Of a stretch of DNA of 64,000 nucleotides, positions 23,706-36,376 are shown piece by piece. A model generated the notes under the pieces. The model had not been told where the DNA came from, ran no database searches, and worked only from the letters and a program-made list of their open reading frames with translations. The DNA comes from Toxotes chatareus (Eukaryota > Chordata > Actinopteri > Toxotidae), in assembly GCA_016801885.1 (NCBI GenBank), contig CM028889.1:10789001-10853000 (forward strand). The letters are read 5' to 3'. The position numbers and the translations under genes are program-made. Every line of letters starts with the position of its first letter. The first letter of the stretch is position 1.

Positions 23706-25790
23706 TCTAGTGTAAAATAAATGTAAATAAAATGTAAAAAGTCATGAAAAAATCTGCTTTCTCTCACATCTTAGTAAACAGTGCATGCATGTGGGCGGTA
23801 ACGAATCAAAATGCCCAAGCAACAGAATTAGAACAGATCTTAACGAGAGACTCTTTCTAATATATACTGCATTTTTAGACTTTTGTAACCAAAATCAGCT
23901 CTATTGAGTTCAACAACAACTAATCAATGAATCTGAAGTGTGAAGATGGCACCTAAGACTCAAGGAGATTCTGGTGGATTACAGGCAGAGTTTAATAGTG
24001 TTTTAAACACCTGATGATTAATCAATCAATTAATCATCAGGTCAAAAACAAAAACAAAAAAAAAAGTGCAGATCTTTTGATAATGAAAAGAATCCATGGA
24101 GGCAGCTCCAAAATGAAATATTGGCTTGATATGGAATCATTAACTTTAAACAGTGAAGATGTTTTTAATTTCTTGATATGCGCAACTTGACTTTTTGCTC
24201 TCAGTATACTTGAAAGATATCAGTGCCTCACAACGTAGTAAGTCACAACGGAAGTTGTTACTTTCTGGATATGAAGTGGAAGAGGAGGAGAAGTAAGTGA
24301 AACCTTCTTCAGATACTTACTTATACTTAAGCTTCATAGCAGTCCAAAGTTAGACAGCAGAGTACATAAATATTAAAATATTAATTACTAGCATTGTTTG
24401 TTTGTGACAATTGCATAATGACAGCAATAATTATACGTTTCTGAAGAGAGAGTTTTTCTCTCTGTGTTCTCAATCATCTCTCTCAGGCAGAGAGAAAGGG
24501 TAGAGCAAGAGATTTCTCTCTTCTCTCTCTCTCTCTCTCAGGCAGAGAGCATGACACCAGAGTTTCCATTCTCGCTCCCTCTTTCTCCCATAAACAGAGA
24601 GTTTTTGCTATTACTCTGTCTATTAGATAGAGAGGGAGCGAGAAGGAGAACATGACCTTCTCAGCGAGAAAGAGTGAGTTTTTCCTTAACCCTAAACCCA
24701 GCCCCAACCCTCTTTCTCCACCGAAATCATTTTCTCTTTCTCTGAAAGTTTTCTCTTTCACACACACATAAATATTGCAAAAATATACACAATCACACAT
24801 AAGAACAGCAGAGAATAACAATAATCTAAAATAAAAACAATATAATTTTATCATTTTAGAATAACAAAAAACCTATACAATTCACCTGTGGAAAACCGTG
24901 AGAGTTGTGTGGTGCGCTGCGCTGTTCCATTCATTGTCCATACGATTACTGTAACGCAGAAAGCAAAATATATTCATGACCTTTGTAAATGAAAGAATGA
25001 TAAAAGAGAGGGTGGGAGAAGAAGAAGAGTGGGAGCATAGGACAGATAAAAAAGGGTTAGATTCAAAGAGGGGAGAGGAATGATAAAAATGGGCTAGTAT
25101 AGAAAATCAATGTAGGAAGGAAAGAAGGAAGGAAGGGAGGGTAGAGGAAGAATACAGAAAGGACGGATAGATGGGGATGGGGGCACAGAGGGGTTAGGAA
25201 AGGGAGGAAAAGATAGATAAAAATGAGTAGGAGATCTTAGGGAAGTTAGGGAGGGAAGAAGAGATTGGAAGAATATCAATAGTAGTGTGTGTCATTTAAA
25301 TAAAATATGAACAAATTACTTTGGGTCGCTCATTACATCACATTCAGTTATATCATGAACATGCTTATCGCAGTTCAACACAGACTGACCAGAGACTGGA
25401 GATGACAGAGAGCACAATAACAGCTAATACAGACCTCACAGTACAAACTGAGAATAGTAACCTTGGAAACAGCAGAATATCCCATATCATAAGAACCTAA
25501 AGTTAAAACAATTTGCTATGGTTTCTTCTGTTAAACATATAATTCAGATGCCAATACAGATTTGAAATTCATTCATAAAATCCCTCACTTGGTAAAAATG
25601 CAGCTTTAAGACAGAGTCAGTCTAACAGTCGAAATGAACAATAACGACTTACAACAGCACTATGTCATATTAGTATCACATTTTATGTCATATGTCAACT
25701 CAGTTTGATCTTAATCACTATATATTGGAGAAGTTCTGGCTAAATGAATCCTGTGGGCACTAAATAAAAGACAAAACAAAGAATTAAATT
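23706..25790. other. Non-array insert with purine-rich repeats
   Basis: This sequence does not match the 2.3-kb unit. It holds a perfect 14-base-arm inverted repeat at 24009-24042 and a purine/pyrimidine stretch with CTCTCTCTC and AGAGAG blocks at about 24447-24760. A GGAAGG-rich polypurine stretch lies at about 25010-25270. No gene was recognised. It separates the left-edge fragment from the first regular unit. Confidence 0.55.
24009..24042. repeat. Perfect inverted repeat, 14-base arms
   Basis: ACCTGATGATTAAT and ATTAATCATCAGGT are exact reverse complements around the six-base loop CAATCA. Confidence 0.85.
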
Positions 25791-26153
25791 ACAAAATTTT
25801 CTTCATCCAAGTGACAAAATTAAATGAGAAACATACAAGAAAAGGGACAAAGAAATCCTTTGACTACAACCTATATATTTTTTTAATTTAATTTTTTTCT
25901 TTTAAAAAACACAGATACCACGTGTTCAGACAGTTTCTCCAGGGCTTGGATTCAGGTGTTCAACAAGTATGTCGCACGTAGTCCAAATGTAAAGTAAGAA
26001 ATATTTAAAAAAAAAAAAAAAAAAAAGAGAAACACATATAACACAAATGATCAAACACTAAAGAGTACAAGGTTTTCTTCATCGAAGTGACAAAGTTAAA
26101 TAAATTCACAATAACAAAAAAAAAAAAAGAAAAAGGATAACTATGAAAACAAA

Positions 26154-28443
26154 ATGTTCTGCCATGGTCTTGTGATCTTTGAAAACCCTTCCACAGAGGC
26201 TCAGCAGTAATTAGCAAGTCTAATGTCCTGATGTACATGGAGAAAGTCTGAGAAGACACTATTGTCTCCTACTGCACTATACACCTTTTGCAGACTAATC
26301 ATATCAACGTGTTGACAGCTCCATGTTTTAGGCTCAGAGACAGAAAAGTCCAAATGTAAAGCAAGAAATAAAGAAAATCAAAAAAAAAAAAACACACAAA
26401 ATGATCAAGCACTATAGAGTACATGGTTTTCTTCATCCAAGTGAAAAAGATAAAGAAATTCACAATAACAAAGAAAAAGCATTTAAGAAAAAGCGTAACT
26501 ATGAAAACAAAAGAATAAAAAAAACATACAAATAAATATGTAAAGTAAAACGAAAAAAAACATGACAAGTATATGAAAAAGCTGCTAAAGGACAGAAAAC
26601 GGACAAGTAGGGAGCAATGTGTGTAACAGACAATGTAAAAGTAAATAGCATGGATAAAGACAGTAACACCGCCACTGGAAGTTCACTCATAATCGAAATT
26701 ACAGCAGCAACGAAATCATTTAAGCAGAATTTATGGTCTGTCCAAACTTCAACATGTCTTCCTCACTCTGTTCCTTCAAGCACTGGAACGAGGCCTCAAC
26801 TGTGTCCTCCCCTCTAGTGTTTTTGGCATGTTTTTAAAACATAGTGAAAGGTTTCTCTACCATCTGTAAACATCTTTTCAGGTTTGCCTTCTGAAATGGC
26901 TGTCACTCTGTTCACATTTGTTTATAAAGATTAGCAATTCTACTTCAAGACAAAGCCTGTTATCCTTAAGACCTTCTCTTCAATTCAGCCCATGACAATG
27001 TCTCATTTCATATATGTCAATAGCATGTAGCTCAGTAGGAGCAAATGAATCATCATTGTTCAACCTGGTGAACTTGACACATCTATTAGGTTTTCACAGT
27101 GGTCACTGCGTTCATCATCACCACGAGATGGAAAATGAAGCAAATATACCCAAACTGGGTGCATCTTTACAGTCATCTGAGCTATCTGAGTCGTCTCTCT
27201 GCCAGGCTTCCTTCCCTTACCCTGTCCACCACGCAATTTAAGAAAAAGAAAAAAAAAGAAAAGAAAGAAAGATGCGAACCCACCTACACTTAAACCTGAC
27301 CCAAATAACCCCACGTCGCTTGATTCTGCAGTGAATCTTGTCCGTGATTGACCGTATGAAGCGCTTTACAGGGGCAAGAAAAATTCCCCTGCCGGGAGGC
27401 CTCCCTTTGTACCGAAGCAAGAATCGCAAAACTTTTCCTCACCACACCTACTTCAACCCAGAAAGGACCTACTCCAGTCTTCCCTTGGAACGAAACGTGG
27501 CAGAGTGAGACGAGCCAGTGTTTGACCTCAAAGTCCAACTCACCCTCCCTGTACAATAAAGCTTCTATCAAAATTTGGCTGGTGATGATGGACAGCAATG
27601 CAACTGTGCTCAGGACACAGGCTGATCAATCAATCGACATCAGACCTGCCCGTGTATCTCCAACATTTAATGATGGAAAACTTGCCAACTTACGGATCTA
27701 ACAATGATTTTACTCAATATCAAAAATGAGATCATATAAATGCATTCATAAAACATCATCCATGGGCTGAATAACTGCTTGAGAAAGCCAATATCACAGA
27801 TTCAGCTGTGTTTCGTTTGCACTTTCCTGAGACCGTGTCCTCTTGAGGCATCACAAGTGAAGAGCTGGTAAAACTTCAGTTCCAACAACAGAGTTAATAA
27901 ATGGTCACAGTCTGTGCTTAATCACCACCTGAGCTTCACTATGCAGAAAATCAGTCCATCCACTTCCTAGATGCAGCAGACTCACTTCCTGGTCATGTCC
28001 TGTAGTTTGATGAGCAGCTTGCAGATTTGTGGGATGTAGGCTGCAACAGTCCTTCAGAGGTGAGGTCCAGAGGTCTAGGTGGTGTCCAGGGCTTGATAGA
28101 TCAGGTCAGGCCACAACATTCCCCTTCCAGCCTTCTTTAAGGTTGGACATATGACTAAAACAGAGGGAAAAAAACAAAACAATCATTAGCCATCAGCAAA
28201 AACCAAACAAACTAAAGCAAACCTTCAACATGACCTCAGATCTTACCTTTGGTTGCCACTCTCTCACTTCCTCTGACTCTGGTGTCTGCTGCTCTCTCCG
28301 AGTTCGGTGGAACAGTCCAGTGCATCCATCCCTGCAGGGTGGAAAGTCTTCTGGAAGTCTCTGAACTCATCTATCCATCAATCCATTAACTCGAAACTTC
28401 ATCACATTACAGTTCTGTATTGCCTGTGGAACTCCTCCTCAGC
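26154..28443. repeat. Array unit 1 (2290 bases)
   Basis: First regular-length unit. It contains the poly-A/AAAG tract near 27240-27275, the two-way open block at 27290-27600, and the two-exon minus-strand frame at 28075-28370. Confidence 0.85.
28075..28370 (-). CDS. Two-exon 67-codon ORF in array, copy A (intact, unknown)
   Basis: Exon A is 28247-28370 (124 bases). It starts with ATG, reads MSSETSRRLSTLQGWMHWTV at its beginning and ends SERVATK, at a GTAAGA donor. Exon B is 28075-28154 (80 bases). It follows a TTTTAG acceptor, completes a Val codon, reads ICPTLKKAGRGMLWPDLIYQ and ends at TAG. The joined frame is 67 residues, basic, with no signal peptide, membrane segment or known domain that I can see. 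Support is the recurrence of the same frame and borders in other units. It could instead be part of a longer non-coding transcript. Confidence 0.33.
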
Positions 28444-29508
28444 ATGTTCTGCCGTGGTCTTATGATCTTTGTAAACCCTTCCAAAGAGGCTCAGCAGTAA
28501 TTAGCAAGTCCAATGTCCCGACGTATATGGAGACAGTCTGAGAAGACACTATTGTCTTCTACTGTACTTTAGAACCTTTTGCAGACTAATCATATCAACG
28601 GTTTCACAGCTCCATGTCTTGGGCTCAGAGGCAGAAAAGTCCAAATGTAAAGCAAGAAATTTAAAAAAACAAAAAAATAATGATCAAGCACTACAGAGTA
28701 CATGGTTTTCTTCATCCAAGTGACAAAGTTAAATGAATTCACAATAACAAAAATTTAAGAATAAGGATAACTATGAAAACAAAAGAATTAAAAAAACATA
28801 CACGTAAATATGTAAAGTTAAACTAAAATAAATACGCATATGGGAAAAGGTGCTAAAGGACAGAAAACTGACAAGAAGGGAGAAATATGTGCAACAGACA
28901 ATGTAAAAGTCAATAGCACAGATAAAGACAGTAACACTATTACTGGAAGTTCAGCCACGGATTAAAGCCTCAGTTCACTCATAATCAAAATTACAGCAGC
29001 GACATTATCATTTAAGCAGAATTTATGGTCTGTCCAAACTTCAACATGTCTTCATCACTCTGTTCCTTCAAGCACTGGAACGAGGCCTTAACTATGTCCT
29101 CCCCTCTAGTGTTTCTGGCATGTTTTTAAAACACAGTGAAAGGTTTCTCTACCATCTGTAAACATCTTTTCAGGTTTGCCTTCTGAAATGGCTGTCACTC
29201 TGTTCACATTTGTTTATAAAGATTAGCAGTTCTACTTAAAGACAAAGCCTGTTATCCTTAAGACCTTCTCTTCAATTCAACCCATGACAATGTCTCATTT
29301 CACATATGTCAATAGCATGTAGCTCAGTAGGAGCAAATGAATCATCATTGTTCAACCTGGTGAACTTGACACATCTATTAGGTTTTCACAGTGGTCACTG
29401 CGTTCATCATCACCACAAGATGAAAAATGAAGCAAATATACCCAAACTGGGTGCATCTGTACAGTCATCTGAGCTAGCTGAGTCGTCTCTCTGCCAGGCT
29501 TCCTTCCC

Positions 29509-30004
29509 TTACCCTGTCCACCACCCAATTAAAAAAAAAAAGAAAAGAAAGAAAGAAAGATAGATACGAACCCACCTACACTTAAACCTGACCCAAACAA
29601 CCCCACGTCGCTTGATTCTGCAGTGAATCTTGTCCGCGATTGACCGTATGAAGCGCTTTACAGGGGCGGAACAAATTCCCCTGTCGGGAGGCCTCCCTTT
29701 GTGCCGACGCCCAAAAAACGTAAGAATTGCAAAACTTTTCCTCACCACACCTACTTCAACCCAGAAAGGTCCTACTCCAGTCTTCCCTTGGAACGAAACT
29801 TGGCAGAGCGAGACAAGCCAGTGTTTGACCTCAAAGTCCAACTCATCCTCCCTGTACAATAAAGCTTCTATCAAAATTTGGCTGGTGATGATGGACAGCA
29901 ATGCAACTGTGCTCAAGACACAGGCTGATGAAACGATCAACATCAGACCTGCCCGTGTATCTCCAACATTTAATGATGGAAAACTTGCCAACTTACTGAT
30001 TTAA
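29509..30004. other. Array block open on both strands
   Basis: On the minus strand 160 codons are open (29991-29509, non-ATG start), containing HWLVSLCQVSFQGKTGVGPF and a basic stretch FIRSIADKIHCRIKRRG. On the plus strand 29630-30004 is also open for 124 codons (RMKRFTGAEQIPLSGGLPLC and onward). The corresponding block is partly open in other units (27290-27598, 31778-32209, 37358-37891, 40984-41343 on minus). Which strand, if any, is coding cannot be decided, and neither product is recognised. By position it would fall in the 3' part of a minus-strand transcript that carries the two-exon frame. Confidence 0.3.
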
Positions 30005-30372
30005 CTAAAATCATACTCAATATCAAAAATGTGATCATATAAATGCATTCATAAAACATCATCCATGGGCTGAATAACTGCTTGAGAAAGCCAACATCAC
30101 AGATTCAGCTGTGTTTCGTTTGCACTTTCCTGAGACTGCGTCCTCTTGAAAAATCACAACAGCTGGTAAAACTTCAGTTCCAACAACAGAGTTAATAAAT
30201 GGTCACAGTCTGTGCTTAATCGCCACCTGAGCTTCACTATGCAGAAAATCAGTCCATCCACTTCCTAGATGCAGCAGACTCACTTCCTGGTCATGTCCTG
30301 TAGTTTGATGAGCAGCTTGCAGATTTGTGGGATGTAGGCTGCAACAGTCCTTCAGAGGTCAGGTCCGGAGAT

Positions 30373-30665
30373 CTAGGTGGTGTCCAGGGCTTGATGGATC
30401 AGGTCAGGCCACAACATTCCCCTTCCAGCCTTCTTTAAGGTTGGACGTATGACTAAAACAGAGAAAAAAAAACACAATCATTAGCCATCAGCAAAAATCA
30501 AACAGACTAAAGCAAACCTTCAACATGACCTCAGATCTTACCTTTGGTTGCCACTCTCTCACTTCCTCTGACTCTGGTGTCTGCTGCTCTCTCAGACTTT
30601 GGTGGAACAGTCCAGTGCATCCATCCCTGCAGGGTGGAAAGTCTTCTGGAAGTCTCTGAACTCAT
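30373..30665 (-). CDS. Two-exon 67-codon ORF in array, copy B (intact, unknown)
   Basis: Exon A 30542-30665 (124 bases) and exon B 30373-30452 (80 bases) have the same lengths, phase and splice signals as copy A. Differences from copy A are single substitutions, for example PPK in place of PPN after HWTV, VIRPTLKK in place of VICPTLKK, and LIHQ in place of LIYQ. A stop codon lies directly before the ATG, so exon A cannot be extended upstream without another splice. Confidence 0.35.
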
Positions 30666-30738
30666 CTATGCATCAATCCATTAACTCGAAACTTCATCAC
30701 ATTACAGTTCTGTATTGCCTGTGGAACTCCTCCTCAGC

Positions 30739-33050
30739 ATGTTCTGCCGTGGTCTTATGATCTTTGTAAACCTTTCCAAAGAGGCTCAGCAGTAATTGGC
30801 AAGTCCAATGTCCTGATGTACAGAGAGACTGTCTGAGAAGAGACTATTGTCTTCTACTGTATTTTAGAACCTTTTGCAGACTAATCATATCAGCGGTTTG
30901 ACTGCTCCATGTCTTGGGCTCAGAGGCAGAAAAGTCCAAATGTAAAGCAAGAAATAAAAAAAATAAAAAAATAAAAAAAAAAAATGATAGAGCACTATAG
31001 AGTACATGGTTTTCTTCATCCAAGTGACAAAGTTAAATGAATTCACAATAACAAAAATTTAAGAATAAGGATAACTATGAAAACAAAAGAATTAAAAAAA
31101 ACATACACATAAATATGTAAAGTTAAACTAAAATAAATGAGTATATGGGAAAAGGTGCTAAAGGACAGAAAACTGACAAGAAGGGAGAAATATGTGCAAC
31201 AGACAATGTAAAAGTAAATAGCATGGATAAAGACAGTAACACCATCACTGGAAGTTCAGCCACAGATTAAAGCCTCAGTTCACTCATAATTGAATTACAG
31301 CAGCTACAGAAAAATGTAAGCAGAATTTATGGTCTGTCCAAACTTCAACATGTCTTCATCACTCTGTTCCTTCAAGCACTGGAACAAGGCCTTAACTGTG
31401 TCCTCCCCTCTAGTGTTTTTGGCATGTTTTTAAAACATAGTGAAAGGTTTCTCTTCCATCTGTAAACATCTTTTCAGGTTTGCCTTCTGAAATGGCTGTC
31501 ACTCTGTTCACATTTGTTTATGAAAATTAGCAGTTCTACTTCAAGACAAAGCCTGTTATCCTTAAGACCTTCTCTTCAATTCAACCCATGACAATGTCTC
31601 ATTTCACATATGTCAATAGCATGTAGCTCAGTAGGAGCAAATGAATCATCATTGTTCAACCTGGTGAACTTGACACATCTATTAGGTTTTCACAGTGGTC
31701 ACTGCATTCATCATCACCACGAGATGAAAAATGAAGCAAATATACCCAAACTGGGTGCATCTGTACAGTCATCTGAGCTAGCTGGGTCGTCTCTCTGCCA
31801 GGCTTCCTTCCCTTACCCTGTCCACCACCAAATTAAAAAAAAAAAGAAAAGAAAGAAAGAAAGAAAGATAGATACGAACCCACCTACACTTAAATCTGAC
31901 CCAAATAACCTCACGTCGCTTGATTCTGCAGTGAATCTTGTCCGCGATTGACCGTATGAAGCGCTTTACAAGGGCGGGAAAAATTCCCCTGTCGGGAGGC
32001 CTCCCTTTGTGCCGACGCCCAAAAAACGTAAGAATTGCAAAACTGTTCCTCACCACACCTACTTCAACCCAGAAAGGTCCTACTCCAGTCTTCCCTTGGA
32101 ACGAAACTTGGCAGAGCGAGACGAGCCAGTGTTTGACCTCAAAGTCCAACTCACCCTCCCTATACAATAAAGCTTCTATCAAAATTTGGCTGGTGATGAT
32201 GGACAGCAATGCAACTGTGCTCAGGACACAGGCTGATCAATCGATCAACATCAGACCTGCCCGTGTATCTCCAACATTTAATGATGGAAAACTTGCCAAC
32301 TTACAGATCTAACAATGATTTTACTCAATATCAAAAATGTGATCACATAAATGCATTCATAAAACATCATCCATGGGCTGAATAATTGCTTGAGCAAGCC
32401 AACATCACAGATTCAGCTGTATTTCGTTTGCACTTTCCTGAGACCGTGTCCTCTTGAGGCATCACAAGTGAAGAGCTGGTAAAACTTCAGTTCCAACAAC
32501 AGAGTTAATAAATGGTCATAGTCTGTGCTTAATCACCACCTGAGCTTCACTGTGCAGAAAATCAGTCCATCCACCTCGTAGATGCAGCAGACTCACTTCC
32601 TGGTCATGTGCTGTAGTTTGAAGAGCAGCTTGCAGACTTGTGGGATGTAGGCTGCAACAGTCCTTCAGAGGTAAGGTCCGGAGATCTAGGCGGTGTCCAA
32701 GGCTTGGTGGATCAGGTCAGGCCAAAACATTCACCTTCCAGCCTTCCTTAAGGTTGGACATATGACTAAAACAGAGGAAAAAAAAAACAATCATTAGCCA
32801 TCAGTAAAAAGCAAACAGACTAAAGCAAACCTTCAACATGACCTCAGATCTTACTTTGGTTGCCGCTCTCTCACTTCCCATGACTCTGGTGTCTACTGAT
32901 CTCACAGACTGTTGTGGAACAGTCCAGTGCATCCATCTCTGCAGGTTGGAAAGTCTGCTGGAAGTCTCTGAAGTCATCTATCCATCAGTCCATTAACTCG
33001 AAACTTCATCACATTACAGTTCTGTATTGCCTGTGGAACTCCTCCTCAGC
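30739..33050. repeat. Array unit 3 (2312 bases)
   Basis: Regular unit with the AAAG tract at about 31835-31870, the two-way open block (31778-32312) and a broken copy of the two-exon frame. Confidence 0.85.
32686..32977 (-). pseudogene. Two-exon array ORF, broken copy (donor lost one base)
   Basis: Exon A (32855-32977) is 123 rather than 124 bases because one G at the donor is missing (AAAG then TAAG). This puts exon B (32686-32765) out of frame if spliced at the remaining GTAAG. Confidence 0.35.
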
Positions 33051-34159
33051 ATGTTCTGCCTTGGTCTTGTGATCTTTGTAAACCCTTCCAAAGAGGCTCA
33101 ACAGTAATTAGCAAGTCCAATGTCCTGACGTACATGGAGACCATCTGAGAAGAGACTATTGTTTTCTACTGTACTTTAGAACCTTTTGCAAACTAATGAT
33201 ATCAACGGTTTGACAGCTCCATGTCTTGGGCTCAGAGGCAGAAAAGTCCAAATGTAAAGCAAGAAATTAAAAAAATAACAAAACAAATGATGGACAACAA
33301 AAATTTAAGAAAAGGATAACTATATGAAAACAATGGACACAGGCCACCTGCCCGTGTATCTCCACCATTTAATGACAACCAACTTACTGACCTAACAATG
33401 GTTTTACTCAATATCAAAAAATGTGATCACAAATGTATCTTAAATGCATTCATAAAACATCATCCATGGGCTGAATAACTGCTTGAGAAAGCCAACATCA
33501 CAATTCATTCACTGTGTTTCGTTTGAACTTTCCTGAGACCGTGTCCTCTTGAGGCATCATAAGTGAAAAGCTGGTAAAACTTCAGTTCCAACAACAGAGA
33601 TGGTAAATGGTCACAGTCTGGGCTTAATCAGCACTTGAGCTTCACTATGCAGAAAATCAGTCCATCCACCTCCGAGATGCAGCAGACTCACTTCCTGGTC
33701 GTGTCCTGTAGTTTGAAGAGCAGTTTGCAGACTTGTGCGATGTGGGCTGTAACAGTCCTTGAGGGATAAGGTCCTGAGATCTAGGCGGTGTCCAGGGCTT
33801 GGTGGATCAAGTCAGGTCACAACATTCCCCTTCCAGCCTTCCTTAAGATTGGACGTATGACTTCAACGGAGAAAAAAAAAATCATTAGCCATCAGTAAAA
33901 AGCAAACAGACTAAATCAAACATTCAACATGACCTGAGATCTTACCTTTGGTTGCCGCTCTCTTACTTCCTCTGACAAATTTTCCCTGACTTTAGTGTCT
34001 GCTGCTTTCACAGACTGTTGTGGAACAGTCCAGTGCATGCATCCATCCCTGCAGGATGGAAAGTCGCTGGGAGTCTCCGAACTCATCTATCCATCAGTCC
34101 ATTAAGTCGAAACTTCATCACATTCCAGTTCTGTATTGCCTGTGGAACTCCTCCTCAGC
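33051..34159. repeat. Array unit 4, shortened to 1109 bases
   Basis: An internal deletion joins the ACTATATGAAAACAA block directly to the GGACACAGG...CTGCCCGTGTATC block at about 33331-33350. About 1.2 kb is removed, including the AAAG tract and the two-way open block. Confidence 0.8.
33781..34086 (-). pseudogene. Two-exon array ORF, broken copy (insertion in exon A)
   Basis: Exon A (33946-34086) is 141 bases. It has an added segment and small indels that shift the frame after the MSSETPS start. Exon B (33781-33860) keeps its length. It is treated as decayed. Confidence 0.3.
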
Positions 34160-36376
34160 ATGTTCTGCCGTGGTCTTGTGATCTTTGCAAACCCTTCCAC
34201 AGAGGCTCAGCAGTAATTAGCAAGTCCAATGTCCTGACGTACATGGAGACAGTTTAAGAAGACACTATTGTCTTCTACTGCACTTTACACCTTTTGCAGA
34301 CTAATCATATCAACAGGTTGATAGCTCCGTGTTTTGGGCTCAGAAACAGAAAAGTCCAAATGTAAAGCAAGAAATTTAAAAATAAAACAAAACACAAATA
34401 ATCAAGCACTACAGAGTACAAGGTTTTCTTCATCCAAGTGACAAAGTTAAATAAATTCACAATAAAAAAATTAAGAAAAAGGGTAACTATGAAAAAACAA
34501 AAAACAACATACACGTAAATATGTAAAGTTAAAATAAAATAAATAGCATTACAAGTAAATGAAACAGGTGCTAAAGGACAGAAAATTGACAAAAAGGGAG
34601 CAATGTGTGAAACAATGTAAATAGCATGGATAAAGAGACTAACAATATCACTAGAAGTTCAGCCACAGATTAAAGCCTCAGTTCACTCATAATTGAACTG
34701 CAGCAGCTACACAATCATGTAAGCAGAACTTATGGTCTGTCCAAACTTCGACACGTCTTCCTCACTCTGTTCCTTCAAGCACTGGAACGAGGCCTTAAGT
34801 GTGTCTTCCCCTCTAGTGTCTTTAACATGGTTTCTAAAATATAATGAAAGGTTTCTCTGCCATATGTAAACATCTTTTTTATCCTTAAGACCTTCTCTTT
34901 AATTCAGCCCATGACAATGTCTCATTTCACGTATGTCAACAGCACATAGCTCAGTAGGAGCAAATTAATCATCATTGTTCAACCTGGTGAACTTGAAACA
35001 GCTATTAGGTTTTCACAGTGGTCACTGCGTTCATCACCACCACTAGATAAAAAATGAAGCAAAAATACCCAAACTGGGTGCATCTTTACAGTCGTCTGAG
35101 CTATCTGAGTCGTCTCTCTGCCAGGCTTCCTTCCCTTACCCTGTCCACCACGCAATAAAAAAAAAGAAAGGTACGAACCCACCTACACTTAAACCTGACC
35201 CAAATAACCCCACATCCCTTGATTCTGCAGTGAATCTTGTCCGCGATTGACTGTACGTAGAGCTTTACAGGGGCAGGAAAAATTCCCCTGCCGGGAGGCC
35301 TCCCTATGTGCCGACGCCAAAAAACGTAAGAATCGCAAACCTTTTCCTCACCACACCTACTTCAACCCTGAAAGGTCCTACTCCAGTATTCCCTTGGAAC
35401 GAAACTTGGCAGAGCGAGACGAGCCAGTGTTTGACCTCAAAGTCCAACTCACCCTCCCTGTACAATAAAGCTTCTGTGAAAATTTGGGTGGTGATGATGG
35501 ACAGCAATGCAACTATGCTTAGGACACAGGCAGACCAATCAATCTACATCTGACCTGCCCATGTATCTCCACCATTTAATGATGGAAAACTTACCAACTT
35601 ACAGACCTAACAATGATTTTACTCAACATCAAAAAATATGATCACAAATGTATCTCAGATGCCAATACAGATTTTAAATGCATTCATAAAACATCATCCA
35701 TGGGCTGAATAACTGCTTGAGAAAGCCAACATCACAGATTCAGCTGTGTTTCGTTTGAATTTTCCTGAGACCACGTCCTTTTGAGGCATCATAAGTGAAG
35801 AGCTGGTAAAACTTTGGTTCCAACAACAGAGTTAATAAATGGTCACAGTCTGTGCTTAATCAGTATTTGAGCTTCACTATGCAGAAAATTAGCCCATCCA
35901 CCTCCTAGATCCAGCAGACTCACTTCCTGGTCATGTCCTGTAGTTTGAAGAGCAGCTTGCAGATTTGTGTGATGTGGGCTGCAAAAGTCCTTCAGAGGTG
36001 AGGTCTGGAGATCTAGACGGTGTCCTGAGCTTGCTGTATCAGATCAGGCCACAACATTCCCCTTCCAGCCTTTCTTAAGGTTGGACATTTGACTTAAACT
36101 GAGAAAAAACAATCATTAGCCATCAGCATAAAAAGCAAATAGACTAAAGAAAACCTTCAACATGACCTGAGATCTTACCTTTGGTTGCCACTCTCTCACT
36201 TCCCCTGACTCTGTTGTCTGCTGCTTTCACAGACTGTGGTGGAACAGTCCAGTGCATCAATCCCTGCAGGGTGGAAAGTCTGCTGGGAGTCTCTGAAGTC
36301 ATCTATCCATCAGTCCATTAAGTCGAAACTTCATCACATTCCAGTTTCTGTATTGCCTGTGGAACTCCTCCTCAGC
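34160..36376. repeat. Array unit 5 (2217 bases)
   Basis: First unit of the right-hand subgroup, which reads CTTGTGATCTTTGCAAACCC where most left-hand units read CTTATGATCTTTGTAAACCC. It holds an intact two-exon frame at 36013-36302. Confidence 0.85.
36013..36302 (-). CDS. Two-exon 67-codon ORF in array, copy C (intact, unknown)
   Basis: Exon A 36179-36302 (124 bases) begins MTSETPSRLSTLQGLMHWTV and ends GSERVATK at a GTAAG donor. Exon B 36013-36092 (80 bases) follows an AAG acceptor and reads KCPTLRKAGRGMLWPDLIQQ to a TAG. It differs from copies A and B at many positions yet keeps length, phase, start, stop and both splice dinucleotides. Confidence 0.35.

Larger units (their letters stand above)
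28444..30738. repeat. Array unit 2 (2295 bases)
   Basis: Very close in sequence and order to unit 3. It holds the intact two-exon frame at 30373-30665 and the two-way open block at 29509-30004. Confidence 0.85.

Noticed and set aside
33232..33417. Short minus-strand ORFs ending in array deletion junctions
   Set aside because: They cross a deletion join specific to one unit and have no counterpart in other units.
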